NCBI GenBank assembly: GCA_963971405.1
Contig: OZ020486.1
Span: forward strand, 38,835,419 to 38,899,418
DNA from: Psococerastis gibbosa
Taxonomy: Eukaryota > Arthropoda > Insecta > Psocodea > Psocidae
Length of the DNA stretch: 64,000 nt
Reading direction: 5' to 3'
Shown here: positions 33,611 through 45,275 of the stretch, piece by piece
Layout of the letters: every line of letters begins with the position of its first letter
Position numbering within the stretch: position 1 is the first letter of the stretch
The notes under the pieces: generated by a model
Told to the model about the DNA's origin: nothing
Seen by the model: only the letters and a program-made list of their open reading frames with translations
Database searches by the model: none
Position numbers and translations under genes: made by a program

Positions 33611-33846
33611 CTTTCTAGAGTAATAAATAAATAAAATAAATAAATATTGGCTTTGTTTGATCTATTACTAAGCCAACCTAGCGGAGTTAGGGCCATAAAA
33701 TCCTCTCTTATACTCAACTAGGAAGACCCGGGACCGCCTGCTTTACATGCCCTCCGGAGCATAACCAGAAAATGCAGCAAGTGTGGGACTCGAACCAACA
33801 ACCTTTCGGGTGAAAGTCAGAGTCTGTATCACTACGCTACATGTCC
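33611..33846 (-). repeat. tRNA-derived SINE, full-length
   Basis: The head begins near 33846 with TAGCGTAGTGATACAGACTC (A-box-like). It continues to the B box GGTTCGAGTCC, the conserved body, and an AAATA-type tail ending near 33620. It abuts the truncated 5' end of the Penelope-like element. Confidence 0.88.
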
Positions 33847-33849
33847 TTT

Positions 33850-34840
33850 AATATACCCCACTTTAAAAAATTGCCTGTTGAAAGAAACTCCCCAAAAAAT
33901 GGACCATTTTATTTACGAAAACACGCCCCTTGTTTTTGATAACCATTTATCAAACTTCATATCATAACAGCCCCCTATTCGCTGAAAGCTCAGCAGCAAA
34001 ACGACGATTCTGATTGGACGATATGATTCATATTTAATATCATAACGCCTTTGATTGGACTCCTTTTTTACCATCTCTACGGCCGCTTACTTTCCTCTAC
34101 TTTCCCCAAGTTTTCATCAGCAACCCCCTTCGGATATTATTCATAAATTACTCTTAGATGACCCTCGAACTGAGCAACAAACTATGAAGGACTATTTCAA
34201 GTTAGATATATCCAATTAGTCACTTTTTTCTCTTAAGAAGAATCTAAATTGAATTGAATTCAACCTGTTTTTAGGGTGTTCTTATAAATGTCAGCAAACA
34301 CATTACGTAGCATCATAAGAAGACAAGCACTTCCGCCCTATTCTCACGAACGGAGAGAATTTTCCTAAATTGTGCAATAGTTATGTTTTCCTCCCTCAAT
34401 ACTCCAACGATCGATACGCTTATAAGCCTAAATCTTCTTTCTGAAACCATTAGGAATTGTTTTTTTTTGTTTTAGTTCCGTCCATGTGGTCAGCAGCCTA
34501 GCTTCTCCTATGTTTAGCTTATTCCGAGGCCTACTTTTCTTGTACTGCCTTGTCATTATTGATCCAATATTTTCTTTCTTTTTTAATGCTCCTTCAATAC
34601 GTGGACAGAATACCGCTCGCAGTTCGTTTCCCCCTGTCCGTCACGTCAGGGCCAGTCTCGCTTGACTTACTTTGTTATTTTTTAGACTTCTTCGACCTTA
34701 GGTGTAGAGCTATGGCCTCCCTACATTGCATGGATTTTGTCAACCTTAATAACGCCTAAAACACAAATTCCATGTTTCCTAAATAGGTTCGTTTGGAAAT
34801 ATAATGAAAGCAACTTAAAAGTTATTTAAGTTATTCAATA
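33850..34840. other. no recognisable gene
   Basis: Scattered GATTGGAC-type motifs near 34010-34055 are the only notable sequence. No coding signal. Confidence 0.4.
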
Positions 34841-34858
34841 TTGGATCTCCTTTTTCAT

Positions 34859-35023
34859 TATAACTGCAAAGGCTTTCACGGCCGGAGTCGAATGAGGAAC
34901 CAGTAGAATCCGGGCTGATGGGCCGTGGTCGAAGTGAAAGTGAACTTCCAATTGGAACTTCCATTGGAAGTTCACTTTCACTTCGACCACGGCCCATCAG
35001 CCCGGATTCTACTGGTTCCTCAC
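34859..35023. mobile_element. 165-bp insertion consisting of a perfect 60-bp palindrome
   Basis: 34893-34952 and 34963-35022 are exact reverse complements with a 10-base spacer. The insertion, including a 34-bp left extension containing GGCTTTCACGGCC, is flanked by the identical 13-mer tctcctttttcat (34846-34858 and 35024-35036). Long, variable-length duplications are typical of target-primed retroelements rather than cut-and-paste transposons. Diverged relatives lie at about 43335-43740 and 44880-45075. A minus-strand 73-codon frame through it is an artefact of the palindrome. Confidence 0.85.
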
Positions 35024-35039
35024 TCTCCTTTTTCATGCC

Positions 35040-36650
35040 TAGTTAAATTTTAATTAGTATAACTCCCAAGTACCCTGCTACCTACATAATATTGAAGACG
35101 CTCAAATTAAGTGAGATATTACATAACTTATTTTTCCGACTAGTTGTATTTAAAAAGAAAACATAATTGTGGCGTTTAATTAATTAAAAAAAATTACAAT
35201 TACAAGATTAGACCTGAGAACTACAATCAAAATTCAAGCCTCTACAATGCTAATTAATATAGGTAGATGCCAGCAATGACATTCAACAATGATATAATTT
35301 CATAATTACCTTTCCGTTTTTATTCTCGACTGCTGTGATGTCTAGACCTCCTTAAACAGAGATTTCTTAAATTTTGACGAAATTGATTAGTTCCTCATGC
35401 TGCCACGTTCACAAAGAAACTCATTTTTTTAGTTAATTTGCATCCCCCTCCTAAATATTATTAATATATAAAAATACGATAAATTATTAAATTAAACATT
35501 AACATTAAATAAATGTTTCCCTACATCAGTCGGATAAAGAGTCGGCTTCTTTAGAAAGCTTTTTTTACGGACCAATTTCATGTCATGGCAATCAGAATGA
35601 CGAATTAATTAGTCTCATCAAAAATAGTGGACATCATTTTTTTTACAAAATAAATGGAAATCTCTGCCACAATTATAACAGATGGCTAATAAGTTTAAGG
35701 GAGAAGCCATGATCTCATTCCTAAACAAAGAGGTCATATAGTTAAATAGCAAAATACAGGAAATTACCATAAATTAAAAATGTACCCTATTTGTATTATT
35801 TAACGAGATGTATAATCATGTAATATCATGCAATCCCCCAATCGAAAAGCAAACACCGGTTAATTTGAACGCGAATTAAAGCTTATACAATCAGGATGAT
35901 GATGGTTTCTCGATCATCCATATGATATATTCAAGTTTAGAAACTATCCATCTCAAACTTTGTCATGCGAATAATTTGTCAACATTTGAGGCCGCCATGA
36001 TGATTTGTGCAGTTGTGTCACTATTGTGTGATTGCAGTGGACTATGACAAATACCATATCTCTATGGTAAATGTAAGGCGAAATGAACTGATGTGAGTAT
36101 TGTTGTAAAGCGTAATTATTTTCCAGATCTAATAGATTTAATACTAGAGAGTGTGTTAAAATGTAGCAGGCCTTGTGGTGTACCCTGGGTAATGCTAATC
36201 TGTCACAGCGATCGCAGATAATAAGCGCAGAATTAAAAACCAGCAGAAGCAGGCAAAGGAAAGTAGAGTAAAGCAGCTTAGTCAAAAATTCCGTTGCTTA
36301 GAAAGTATTTGTTAATCTCAATCATTATCCGGAGGAGTGTTAAAGTTACACAACTCTTCAAGATAGAAAAAACATCTTTTGTCCTTTGAGGAATTACTTA
36401 TATACACTGTTACAAAATTGCACCAGATTCCCAATTTTGAAATATGAGCCGAGCACAATTATTTTTATCCGTCTTGTATCAACGCATGGGCTCAAAAAGA
36501 GTGTAGTCATTAGCGAGTTGGACTACTATGTTTGAAGGTCGAGACTCGACACAGAAAGAAAAATTAACTCCCGGTGCCTTACCTTCATCGCTAGGGAAAA
36601 AAGAGTGCTCAAAATAGTTAAGTTAGTACTCTAGATTCATGAAAAAAACC
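35040..36650. other. no recognisable gene
   Basis: A 110-codon minus-strand frame at 35953-36285 shows no motif and no splice context and is not called. The rest is AT-rich. Confidence 0.4.
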
Positions 36651-36652
36651 AG

Positions 36653-37039
36653 AATGTTACTGCCAATGACGCAAACAAACTACGAGTATTGGAAAGAAAG
36701 GTATTAAGAAGGATCAATGGACCCCTAAACGAAGACAGAGAGTAGCGTATAAGAAACAATGCAATACTCAACGGAGAAGACATAGACCGGTTCATAAAAG
36801 CGCAACAAATAAGATGGTTGGGACACTTCGTAAGAACGTCAGACGACCGCATGCCGAAAAGGAGGTACAAAGCAAGCATGACAGGATGACGACTGGCCGG
36901 AGGTCTTCGAAAACGCTGGAAGGACGAGTTGGAAACTGGCCTTTACGAGTTGGGAGTCCGTAGATGGTGGAGTGTTGTACAAAGCCGAGATGACTGGAGG
37001 AGTGTTGTCGAGCAGGCCAAAGCTCATGAAGGGCTGTAG
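36653..37039 (+). pseudogene. LINE ORF2 C-terminus with two premature stops
   Basis: One frame of 129 codons reads VLERKVLRRINGPL, then IRWLGHFVRTSDDRMPKR, then RKRWKDELETGLYELGVRRW and ends VEQAKAHEGL-stop. This is the well-known C-terminal block of many insect non-LTR retrotransposons (RRIYGP...RWLGHV.R...RPRKRWLDDVEEDL..LGV..W). Stops at 36743 (TAG) and 36887 (TGA) interrupt it. A GAAGAAG-rich tail follows. Another piece of the same family lies at 50868-51034. Confidence 0.85.
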
Positions 37040-37239
37040 AGCCAGTCGAAGAAGAAGAAGATGAAGCAGAAGAAGAAGGTACTCAAGAAAGAGGATCCCC
37101 ATAACTTCTCCTTTGGGATTGCTAAGCCACCGGAAGTTAGAAGGACTGAGGGTTCCCCGCTGAAGAAGTTCATCCTGGTTGAAAAACCTGTGGCAGTGGT
37201 TTTGGCAAGATCACGAGTACCCTATTTTATAGGAGCCGT

Positions 37240-37300
37240 CTCCAAGGTCCAAATTGCCATGATGATAGCCAATCTTTGATAGAAGTCGCAGAAGAAGCCA
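37240..37300 (+). repeat. 3' end of a SINE/LINE family with GAAGAAG tail
   Basis: CAAGGTCCAAATTGCCATGA followed by TAGCCAATCTTTGATAGAAG and a GAAGAAG tail. The same ending appears at 40115-40165, 41398-41460 and 50190-50245. Confidence 0.6.
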
Positions 37301-37309
37301 TGGCCTTTC

Positions 37310-38480
37310 TTGGGTGGGTGGCTCACCCCTATGCGATTTTCGACTTTTACTATGAAAACAGTGGTGTTTTGCTTTAAAAAATATAAAAACCGATATTCTC
37401 TCAGAGTTTTCCCAACTACAAAACAGGAAGGGGACGCGGCCGTTAAGTCCGAGCTTCCCATTGGCTGTACCCCTGCATAACTTCATAACCACCGCGGAAA
37501 ATGTATTTTGCGGTTGGGATGAAATTCATGAATTTCGCTCTAACGAGGGGTCTCCCCGTGTGAGTGAGTGAGATAGCACCATGCTCTGCCTGGTTTTCCG
37601 AGAGAGATGACCAATTCCATCCCCTTAGCCTTTATTTTAAAACTTTTGGACGTGTCCTCGTAACAGGGTGATTTTATATCTTTCTATTGTTTTCGTTGGT
37701 GTTCTTATCAGTTTTTCCCATATATAGGAATATATATATACGAGTATATATATATATCGAAGTTAGATTTCTCCGTATTTCTTAGTTTTAATTGGAATGG
37801 CTGATCATATTTTGCAGATTCTATTAAATTATCGTTTTTGATTTTCTAACCTTGCATAGTTTTCATTTATTTAATTTTAAGTTTAGAATTATACATGATT
37901 TTTACATTTTTAAAATTCCCCCCACTTTATCCACCTACCTACCCTACCTACCTACCCTTGGTAGTAGGAGTACTAGGAGTACCTACCCTAAAAAATATTT
38001 CTATATTAATTCATAAGGAAACAATATAAACAATGACAGAAATGCATGGGGTCGTTGGCAATGGATAGGGGACCAAAGATGACCTAGGTCCATAAAAAGT
38101 CCTTCGAGATAGTATAATAGTTGAATTTAATTTCTTATACAGTAGTAATATAAAGTAATATACTGTAGTAAATACAAAAGAAGCAGACTGCAAGGGGAAA
38201 CCCTATCGATAACGACACTTCAGTAAAAAAAAGTGACGATAATCTCTTTAAAATATGTTACCCCCACACACACACACTTTTATGTCATAATACGAAAACG
38301 CATTTGAAAGCATCTTCAAGTGCAATTTAATAATGTGGGGGTGTGAAGGAGATGGTGCCTTCCCCCTCCCCTTTGGGAATTCGCCCCTGCATGTCCCCCG
38401 AGTCTATCTTTTTCTTTTCAGCAACCCCCTGCTCAACCTCAACTCTTAGCATATTTCTGCATACTTTATTTTGAATCCCT
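37310..38480. other. no recognisable gene
   Basis: Contains an alternating TA tract near 37730-37760 and an inverted fragment of the 17.4-kb repeat family near 38035-38105. No coding signal. Confidence 0.4.
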
Positions 38481-38488
38481 ATTATTGT

Positions 38489-38680
38489 CAGGGACGGTTT
38501 CAGAAAACGTTTTCGGGGGGGGGGGGGGCGGTGACCTGAAAAATATCGCGTTTCCCTTACTTGAGTAACAATTTCTCTTCATTTCCTTCAAAAGTCCATT
38601 CTATCTAGTATAAAGCTATTTTTCTCAGGGGGGGGGGGGCGACCGCCCCCACCGCCCCCCCCCCCAAGGATCCGTCCCTG
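38489..38680. mobile_element. poly-G hAT-type MITE, 192 bp
   Basis: Ends CAGGGACGG and CCGTCCCTG with three long G/C runs and the core CATTCTATCTAGT. It is flanked by the perfect 8-bp duplication attattgt (38481-38488 and 38681-38688). Confidence 0.88.
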
Positions 38681-39725
38681 ATTATTGTAGGTATATACTA
38701 TATTATATAGTATAATACAATTCCATTATTTAAAGCAATAAGACCTACGTATAATATTATTCAGTTGTTTTCTATTTGTTTTATGACTATAACACCAATG
38801 CTAAAATGTAGGCACCCTTGCAATATCTGCAAAAGTCGAAAATTCAGAGAAAATGAAAAACAGAGTAGAAATATGGTATACTTTAAATTGTTCTTATTCA
38901 TTTACTTTTTGTGTCAAAGCTGTTTAATTTTTTCCACTTTACCACATAAAAGAGAGTACCTAAATAGTATTTGCGCTAATTCAAATTGTAAAAATCGGAG
39001 TACTCAAACTACGCGCTTTTTTTTTTTACAAAGTCGATTTTCACAACAACAAAAAATGTCCATTAAATAAACGCCATTCTTGAAAATGTTGTAAGGCATA
39101 AGGTAAATAATGTAACTATATTCCGGAGATGCAACACATCAATTTTGTGGCAAATTAAAAACAACAACAATAATACGTGCAATGCTGCATTGGAAAAGAA
39201 AAACACGTCTCAAGCGTGGAAAATTCAGCGCTGTGTTGAAAAACTCCGGAACAGAAGCAAAAACAAAGAAACATTATTGCTTGATAACGTTGTTATGTTG
39301 GTTGGAATTTTTGTTGTTTTCGAAACATAAAACCATATTAGGGAGTCCATCTTGACCATCAACATCTAAAACCTTTCCAACGTTTCATAAAAATAAATTT
39401 TAGCATTCTTCCAAGAGGTTTCTCAATGTGTTTTTCTTTTCACATTTGATATATCTACTGTACCATACTATACGTACCGTTTCTTACTTTCCTCTTCTTA
39501 CACTGTAGGAGGAAGGGAAATTTTTACGATTTGTAAGGCAGCAGACTCTACTACGCCTGACTAGCAGGCTACTAGCAGGGTCGCAGGTGGCCAAATAACA
39601 AAAAGACCACCCGATATATGGTGGCTAGCTGCGAATGCAACGAGTACGCAGTTCCCACCAATCAGCTGCATAATCAGAGGGTCTGGTGGTGCAGGCATGC
39701 CTAGAATAAGTAGCACCAGGTTGCC

Positions 39726-39900
39726 CAAGGCCGTAGCCAGGTTTTTTTTCGGGGGGGGGGGGGGGTTAGAAATTTCATTGGATATTACATAGTGGTTTTT
39801 ATTTTTCCTCTCAAAATCCGATTCTATGTAGTATGAAGCCATTTCATTTCGGGGGGGGGGGGGGTTGAACCCCCCATGAACCCCCTTGGCTACGGCCTTG
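39726..39900. mobile_element. poly-G hAT-type MITE, 175 bp
   Basis: Inverted ends CAAGGCCGTAGCCA and its complement, with G runs of about 14 at two positions. Flanks aggttgcc and aggatgac agree at six of eight positions, consistent with an older target duplication. Confidence 0.78.
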
Positions 39901-39989
39901 AGGATGACTATGTGACGGGGCGAATAGTTGCTGCCACTAAATAAACAACCACTACTAGGGCACTCTTGCCCTGTGGTTGGCTCCCGAAT

Positions 39990-40165
39990 GTGCAGGAGGA
40001 ACTCCATGAAGATTCAACGGCGGAAGAATGCAAAAGGCAACAGGAAATCACCGCATTACAATGCCCTATTACAGTCATCATGACTAAGTACATTCGATAC
40101 TCCACATTTGCAATAGCCATAATGATTGGCAATCATCGATAGAAGAGGTATTTGAAGAAGAAGAC
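39990..40165 (+). repeat. SINE-like repeat with GAAGAAG tail
   Basis: It contains ACAGTCATCATGACTAAGTA (repeated at about 49450), a TAGCCATAATGATTGGCAAT block and GATAGAAGAGGTATTTGAAG with an A/G-rich tail. Unclassified short retroelement. Confidence 0.55.
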
Positions 40166-40629
40166 TACTGTACGACACAATGCGTACAGTTTCTTAGTTT
40201 CATTTTGTCACACTGTAGGATGTAGGGACATTTTGAAAATTTGTAGGCCGGCGGCCAGTGAAGCATTGTAGCATTGTATCTATAAGAAAACCTTGGGTAG
40301 AAATAGCTTCGTCTAGGGTTACAAGTTCAAGTGGTAGGTTGCGGGGGGGGGGGGGGGGGCTGGACAGTGGCCATTAGAGTTGTTTATTTACCTATTACGA
40401 GAGCCTTCCGTTGCGTGCTTCTTTTTTGGTGAGAAGGATAAACAGTGGGCTTTAACCACCTCACTCAATCTACCCAGTAATCAAAATCCCACCACCTTTG
40501 TTAAACAAACGTTGCCATTGATTATTTGCCCTGTTTCACACTTTAAACAAACAATGTGTTCCCCGTGAAAATGCTTGTTTCCAACGGCTTTCAAAGGTAT
40601 CGGGCATCCGAAAATGGCATTAGGAGGAC

Positions 40630-41015
40630 CAGAGGCGGTCCCAGACCTCATAAAAGGGGGAGGCACTTTTCAGTGGCGTAACGAAAGGTTTTCAAGGGTG
40701 TATAATTTGGCGCCTCTTCACCCACTTTCATAATAGTTGCTCAGGAGCCAGAGGGCTGGAATATTGGGGTTTTACGCATTTCGAGAGCGATAAGGCTTAT
40801 ATACTAGTATTACAAAGAATCAACATAATTATGGACACGGGGGGCTCGGGGGTTTCCCCCGGGCGAAATTTTTTGAAAAATAGGGCTGAAATAGTGACGT
40901 TTTGCGCATTTTGAGTGCAGTAACACTTAGATTTTAGAGGCTAAGAATATAAATGCTGGCCAAAGGGGGGGGGGGGGGCAATTGCCCTCAGTGCCGGTCG
41001 CTGTGTCCGCCTCTG
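40630..41015. mobile_element. poly-G hAT-type MITE, 386 bp
   Basis: Ends CAGAGGCGGTCCCAG and GTGTCCGCCTCTG. It is flanked by the perfect octamer aggaggac (40622-40629 and 41016-41023). The inside carries a CAGTGGCGTAACG sequence that may be a nested related element, and a G run of 13. Confidence 0.88.
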
Positions 41016-41369
41016 AGGAGGACTTGTTGATCCGGATTTATGGCTGGATTAACTGAGGATCAAAATAAATTAAAAATGCTAAAAACGGGGCCGAATGAGA
41101 CCGAAGCAAAAAATAAGGGGAACAGACAGAGTTCGGTCCCCTTTTTTGGGCCCAGGACAGTGATTGGTCCAAAAAAGTATCATGGTGGGGCTTTTTGGCT
41201 TGTTCTAATGCCATTTGTCTAGAAAATAGGAATATAACATTTTTAATAAAATGTATGACTTGCTTGCTTGAATTTAAATTATTATTATTTTATTAAATAA
41301 TAAATTTAAATGAGAATCTACCCCATTGGTCCCCAGCGAAGTAGAATGGGCATTAGCTCCGAGGTTTCC

Positions 41370-41460
41370 CTTTTCAGAGCAGCAGTTCACAAGGTCCAAA
41401 TTGCCACAATAGTGGCTTATCTTCGATTGAAGAGACATTTAAAGTATAAGAAGAAGAAGG
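41370..41460 (+). repeat. SINE-like 3' end with GAAGAAG tail
   Basis: AAGGTCCAAATTGCCACAAT, then CTTATCTTCGATTGAAGAGA and a tail of AAGAAG units; same family as 37240-37300. Confidence 0.6.
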
Positions 41461-41469
41461 TAGCTAGCA

Positions 41470-42360
41470 GGGCAAGGGGCAACTGGGAAAACAACTACAA
41501 GATATTATTCTGTCTTTCAGATTACAAAAGAATAAGTTGTTATTCTTGAGCAGTCAATTGCTAAACAATGCCACCTGACAATTATTATTGTATGTTGCAA
41601 AAAAAGGCCAGCCTATATTTAGTACCGTAATTAAGATTTAATCCTTGTTGGCAAAAGAAAATATTTTATTACCTTCTCTTACTTATTGGTATTTCTAGTA
41701 AGAAAATTTATATTGATTATATTTAATTTTAATAGATTCTTACGTCAGTTCAGTTCAACATTTATGACAAGTGTAGAGTAGACTACCACATTTTTATCCA
41801 ATCTGATGTGCTCGAGGGTAAGGCTCAGGGGTAAGTGAGTTAAAAACACCTACCGAAAACTCTTGACTAAACGGTATTCAAAGGAAGTTGTAGAGTAAAA
41901 AGTGGGGGAGGGACAAAAAGGGGGGCGAAGAGAATGAACGCTCGCCCTACTACACTGTCGACCTTAACCTTGCTCCATTAAAAAACAAGTTCAATACGCG
42001 ACCTACTTTTAATTCAAATCTTTCCCTCTCAACACTGTGGTTCTCACCAGTCTCCCCACTTCCGGTTCATAGATGCTTAAAGTTATTTAAATTATCAATT
42101 TTAAAAATGAGATTGTACTGAAACTGAAGAATGTGTGGGAAAATTAACGCGGTGGTAGTGAATTGAATTAATATGACAGTTATCGTGAATAGAAGACTGA
42201 TATTCAGTATGAATGTAGTTTATTACATACAAATATTTCAAATAAACAGTAAACTATCGTTGATATCTACAGCTAGGAGTAAGAAAGGACCGTAGACCCT
42301 AATCACGCTGTATCTACATTTATTGTTTTAATAAAGACTTTATTATTATTACAATTTTTA
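41470..42360. other. no recognisable gene
   Basis: AT-rich sequence without motifs. Confidence 0.4.
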
Positions 42361-42453
42361 ACATTGGTATTATGTATTTTATTGGTGAATATATGCTCCT
42401 TGTCCAGGGAATACTGGCCGAGGGAAAGAGAGAAAATCACTTTATTATTATTA

Positions 42454-43090
42454 TTGTTGTTATTTTATAAGAGGAAAAAATTTATTTTCCACACTCATTA
42501 CTGTCTTCACCAAACAAACCCAAAAAACTGTGACTGTATTGAAGAAATAGAGATTAAGGAGGAGCATAAATACCTTGGGTTAATATTGGACAGTAGACTA
42601 ACTTGGCAGAATCAAATTGATTGTATATACAAAAAAATGTGGTCAGGATGTTGTGCTATACAAAAATTAAAATATTACCTTCCGCTAAAAACCCTAAAAA
42701 TGATTTACCATGCACCATGCACCATGCACCATGCACCATGCACGGTATTAAATTATGGAATACAAACTTGGGGGAGAGATAACAACAGCTATTTCAAAAA
42801 AATACGAAGAATGCAAAATAAAATAGTAAAAATCATGCTATCTAATAAATTAAACAAAAAATTTAAAAATATAGGCGAAAAATACAGCTTTCTAGATATA
42901 CTACCTAGAGGAAACTGTACCAATATCTTATAATAAAGAATAACTATTTTAAGTATTTAAGTAAAATTGTTGGAAACACAGAATAAGAGGCAACTGAGAA
43001 ATGAAGACACATTGAGACAAAATATTCCTATAACACATAATAAGTATGGCAGACGCCTCAATGAAAACAGTTTTACCAGAGATATTAAAC
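42454..43090 (+). pseudogene. LINE ORF2 fragment (RT C-terminal and downstream region)
   Basis: The frame ending at 42933 contains HKYLGLILDSRLTWQNQID, then VLNYGIQTWG and KIRRMQNKIVKIM. This is the block just after the reverse transcriptase palm in Jockey/CR1/RTE-like LINEs. After a stop, family-like sequence continues in other frames (NKYGRRLNENSFTRDIKQ, near 43040). A 7-bp satellite (42708-42744) interrupts the region before NYGIQTWG. The clade was not resolved. Dead, 5'-truncated. Confidence 0.8.
42708..42744 (+). repeat. (CCATGCA)n minisatellite inside LINE
   Basis: About five copies of a 7-base unit inserted in the LINE ORF. Because the unit is not a multiple of three, the peptide cycles through frames here while the outer frame is kept by the total length. 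Confidence 0.9.
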
Positions 43091-43139
43091 AAATTGCCAC
43101 TTAAACTAAAAGAATTGAACAAAATAGAGTGAGTACTCT

Positions 43140-45270
43140 ATAATAGTTTATTATTATTAATTATTATTAATTATATTTTATATCTTGCAGTGCCACTGCA
43201 CTAAGATCGCTCGATAAGCGGAAGCTTGAGCGTGATAATGTTAATTAATAACAAATTGTTTTTCTCAATATATGCACCTTGTCCTGGGTTACTGGTCAAG
43301 GAAAAAAGTGATTATTATAGTATAATTAAATTAAAAAATCCGGGCTGATGATCTGATGGTCGATCTGAAAGTGTACTTCTAATTAATGATCCGTTGTGAT
43401 ACGTCGTCATTCTGCGATCAAAATCTTCACTTCATCTGTTGCAACTACGTCTCTGAGATGCAACATTTGAAGTATCCCCCCCCCCCGTAAATATTATTTT
43501 ACCTTTTTTTACTCTTCCTCTCTTGTTTCTTCTCCATTTAATTTTAACCATTTATCAATAATACAATGTTTTTGTTTTTTAGGGTTAGCATGAAAGCGAT
43601 ACTTTATAATCTTATTGTTCGTTTTTTGTTTTTTTTTGTTTTTCAATTTTTTTTCCAGTTCAATATTCCTAGTGCCACTGAAAATGTCGACGAAACTGGT
43701 GGTGCTGTAAAAACGTACATAAGTACACTTTCAGATTGACGGTATTTGAAGAAGAAGAAGTTTTGGTTGAACATTTTCACTCCCTCTCCCGAAATAAAAA
43801 AAAAAACCTGAAAAGCTTACAAACTATTAAAGACATTTAGTTCTATTTGAAATAACGTTGCTACCATTTGCTGAAATTACAATTTTCATTTTCTCTTCTG
43901 ACGTCGTTACATATGCGATACACCGACAACGACATTTTCCTTCAAAGCGGGGAACAAAGAAAATTAAAACTCGCGACTTAATAAGAAGTTTGCGCATGAA
44001 AACCGGTTGAATTGAGATTGAAGACTAGAAAGATATAAAACGGCTCCCTTCCACCCCGTCTAATAGAGATAAAGCTAACGTTGTAAAATTAATAATTTGC
44101 GCAAAAGCTAATGCTGAAATTAACAAAATAAATTACCCCGGGTAACCCTCCTTTCTGAAATATTTCCCGGACTTTAACTCATTTTGTTTTATTTCGTTTA
44201 TAATGTGATTCTACACTGACAGAGCTTTTGGGTCAAATTCCAAAAAAGGTTAAGTCTAGTTAGAACACGTGGGAGAGAGGTTTTCCCCTTTTCGCTGAGT
44301 CAACATGAAAGTGGATTGTCAGCGTTTCTTTCTACCGACAAAAGTGAAAGTTTGGTTTCAAATTTTTATTTTTATTTGCTTGCTTTTTGAACCGATTTAA
44401 TATTTTTTGGGGTATTTCTACTTTATATTTAAAACTTTTCATGTTCTGTGAATATTGCAATGCAAGCAATGTTTGATTTCTTTATCTGAGTGCCTAGGTA
44501 CGAACTTTGTTATTATTTATTTATATTACTAAATACTTAATTACTTATTACAACTAACTTTTACATTTAGATCATAATCCATCCCCCTAGCTTGAATTAA
44601 AAAATATTTTAGGGCTGATTCATTAGATAAAACATTTTTGTTACTTGTAATCAGAGGAATAAATGAAATTATATTAATTTCTAACCCTATTCATGCACCT
44701 AACCAGTTGGATGAAGAAATTGAAACTAATGAACTAATGATTATTATAAACGAAAATAAGATAATTAAATTATTGAAAATTAATAAAGTATAGTTATATT
44801 ATATTACATTATGGTGTTTTAGCATAAAAGATTTTTATTCTTTATGGTAGAAGTAGCGACAATGCTCTAAAAAAAGCCTATGTAAGCCTATAAATCGGGG
44901 CTAATAGGTCGTGGTCAAACGCTACAGAGTCCCCAAAAGACAATCTTTGAAGTTGAAGTAGTTTCCAATGAAAATGTTGGTGGCAAATGCAGACGAAATG
45001 TATGAATAGAGATAGAGTATAGACCACGGCCCATCATCTGACTCTACTGTGAAAGCCTTTGTAATTTATACTCGCTAGAGTTTTAAGACTAATTTCATTA
45101 ATAGATTAAGTTGCAGTTCCCCAACAATGAGCCAAAGATATACAATACTTAAGAATCATAAATTAAATATAATTAAATTTTGTAAAATATTATATGTAAA
45201 TGTTTATTGGTATACTGAATATATATAAAATTGTACATCATATTCATTTGATATGATTAGATGTTTTAAA
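43140..45270. other. no gene; two diverged relatives of the 34.9-kb palindrome
   Basis: At about 43335-43740, GCTGATGATCTGATGG and GAAAGTGTACTTC face AAGTACACTTTCAG in inverted order. At about 44880-45075, TCGTGGTC and GACCACGGCCCATCA face each other and end in GTGAAAGCCTTTG. Both resemble the insertion at 34859-35023 with a longer, different centre. The remainder is AT-rich without coding signal. Confidence 0.5.
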
Positions 45271-45275
45271 TTTAT

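Noticed and set aside
34893..34940. CTGATGGGCC...GAAG in the palindrome as a hammerhead ribozyme
   Set aside because: The cores read CTGATGG and GAAG instead of CTGATGA and GAAA, and no short stem III with a cleavage site follows.
43340..43380. CTGATGATCTGATGG...GAAAG as a hammerhead ribozyme
   Set aside because: Both core boxes are present by letter, but the sequence between them forms only a three-pair stem with a long loop and stem III is absent.
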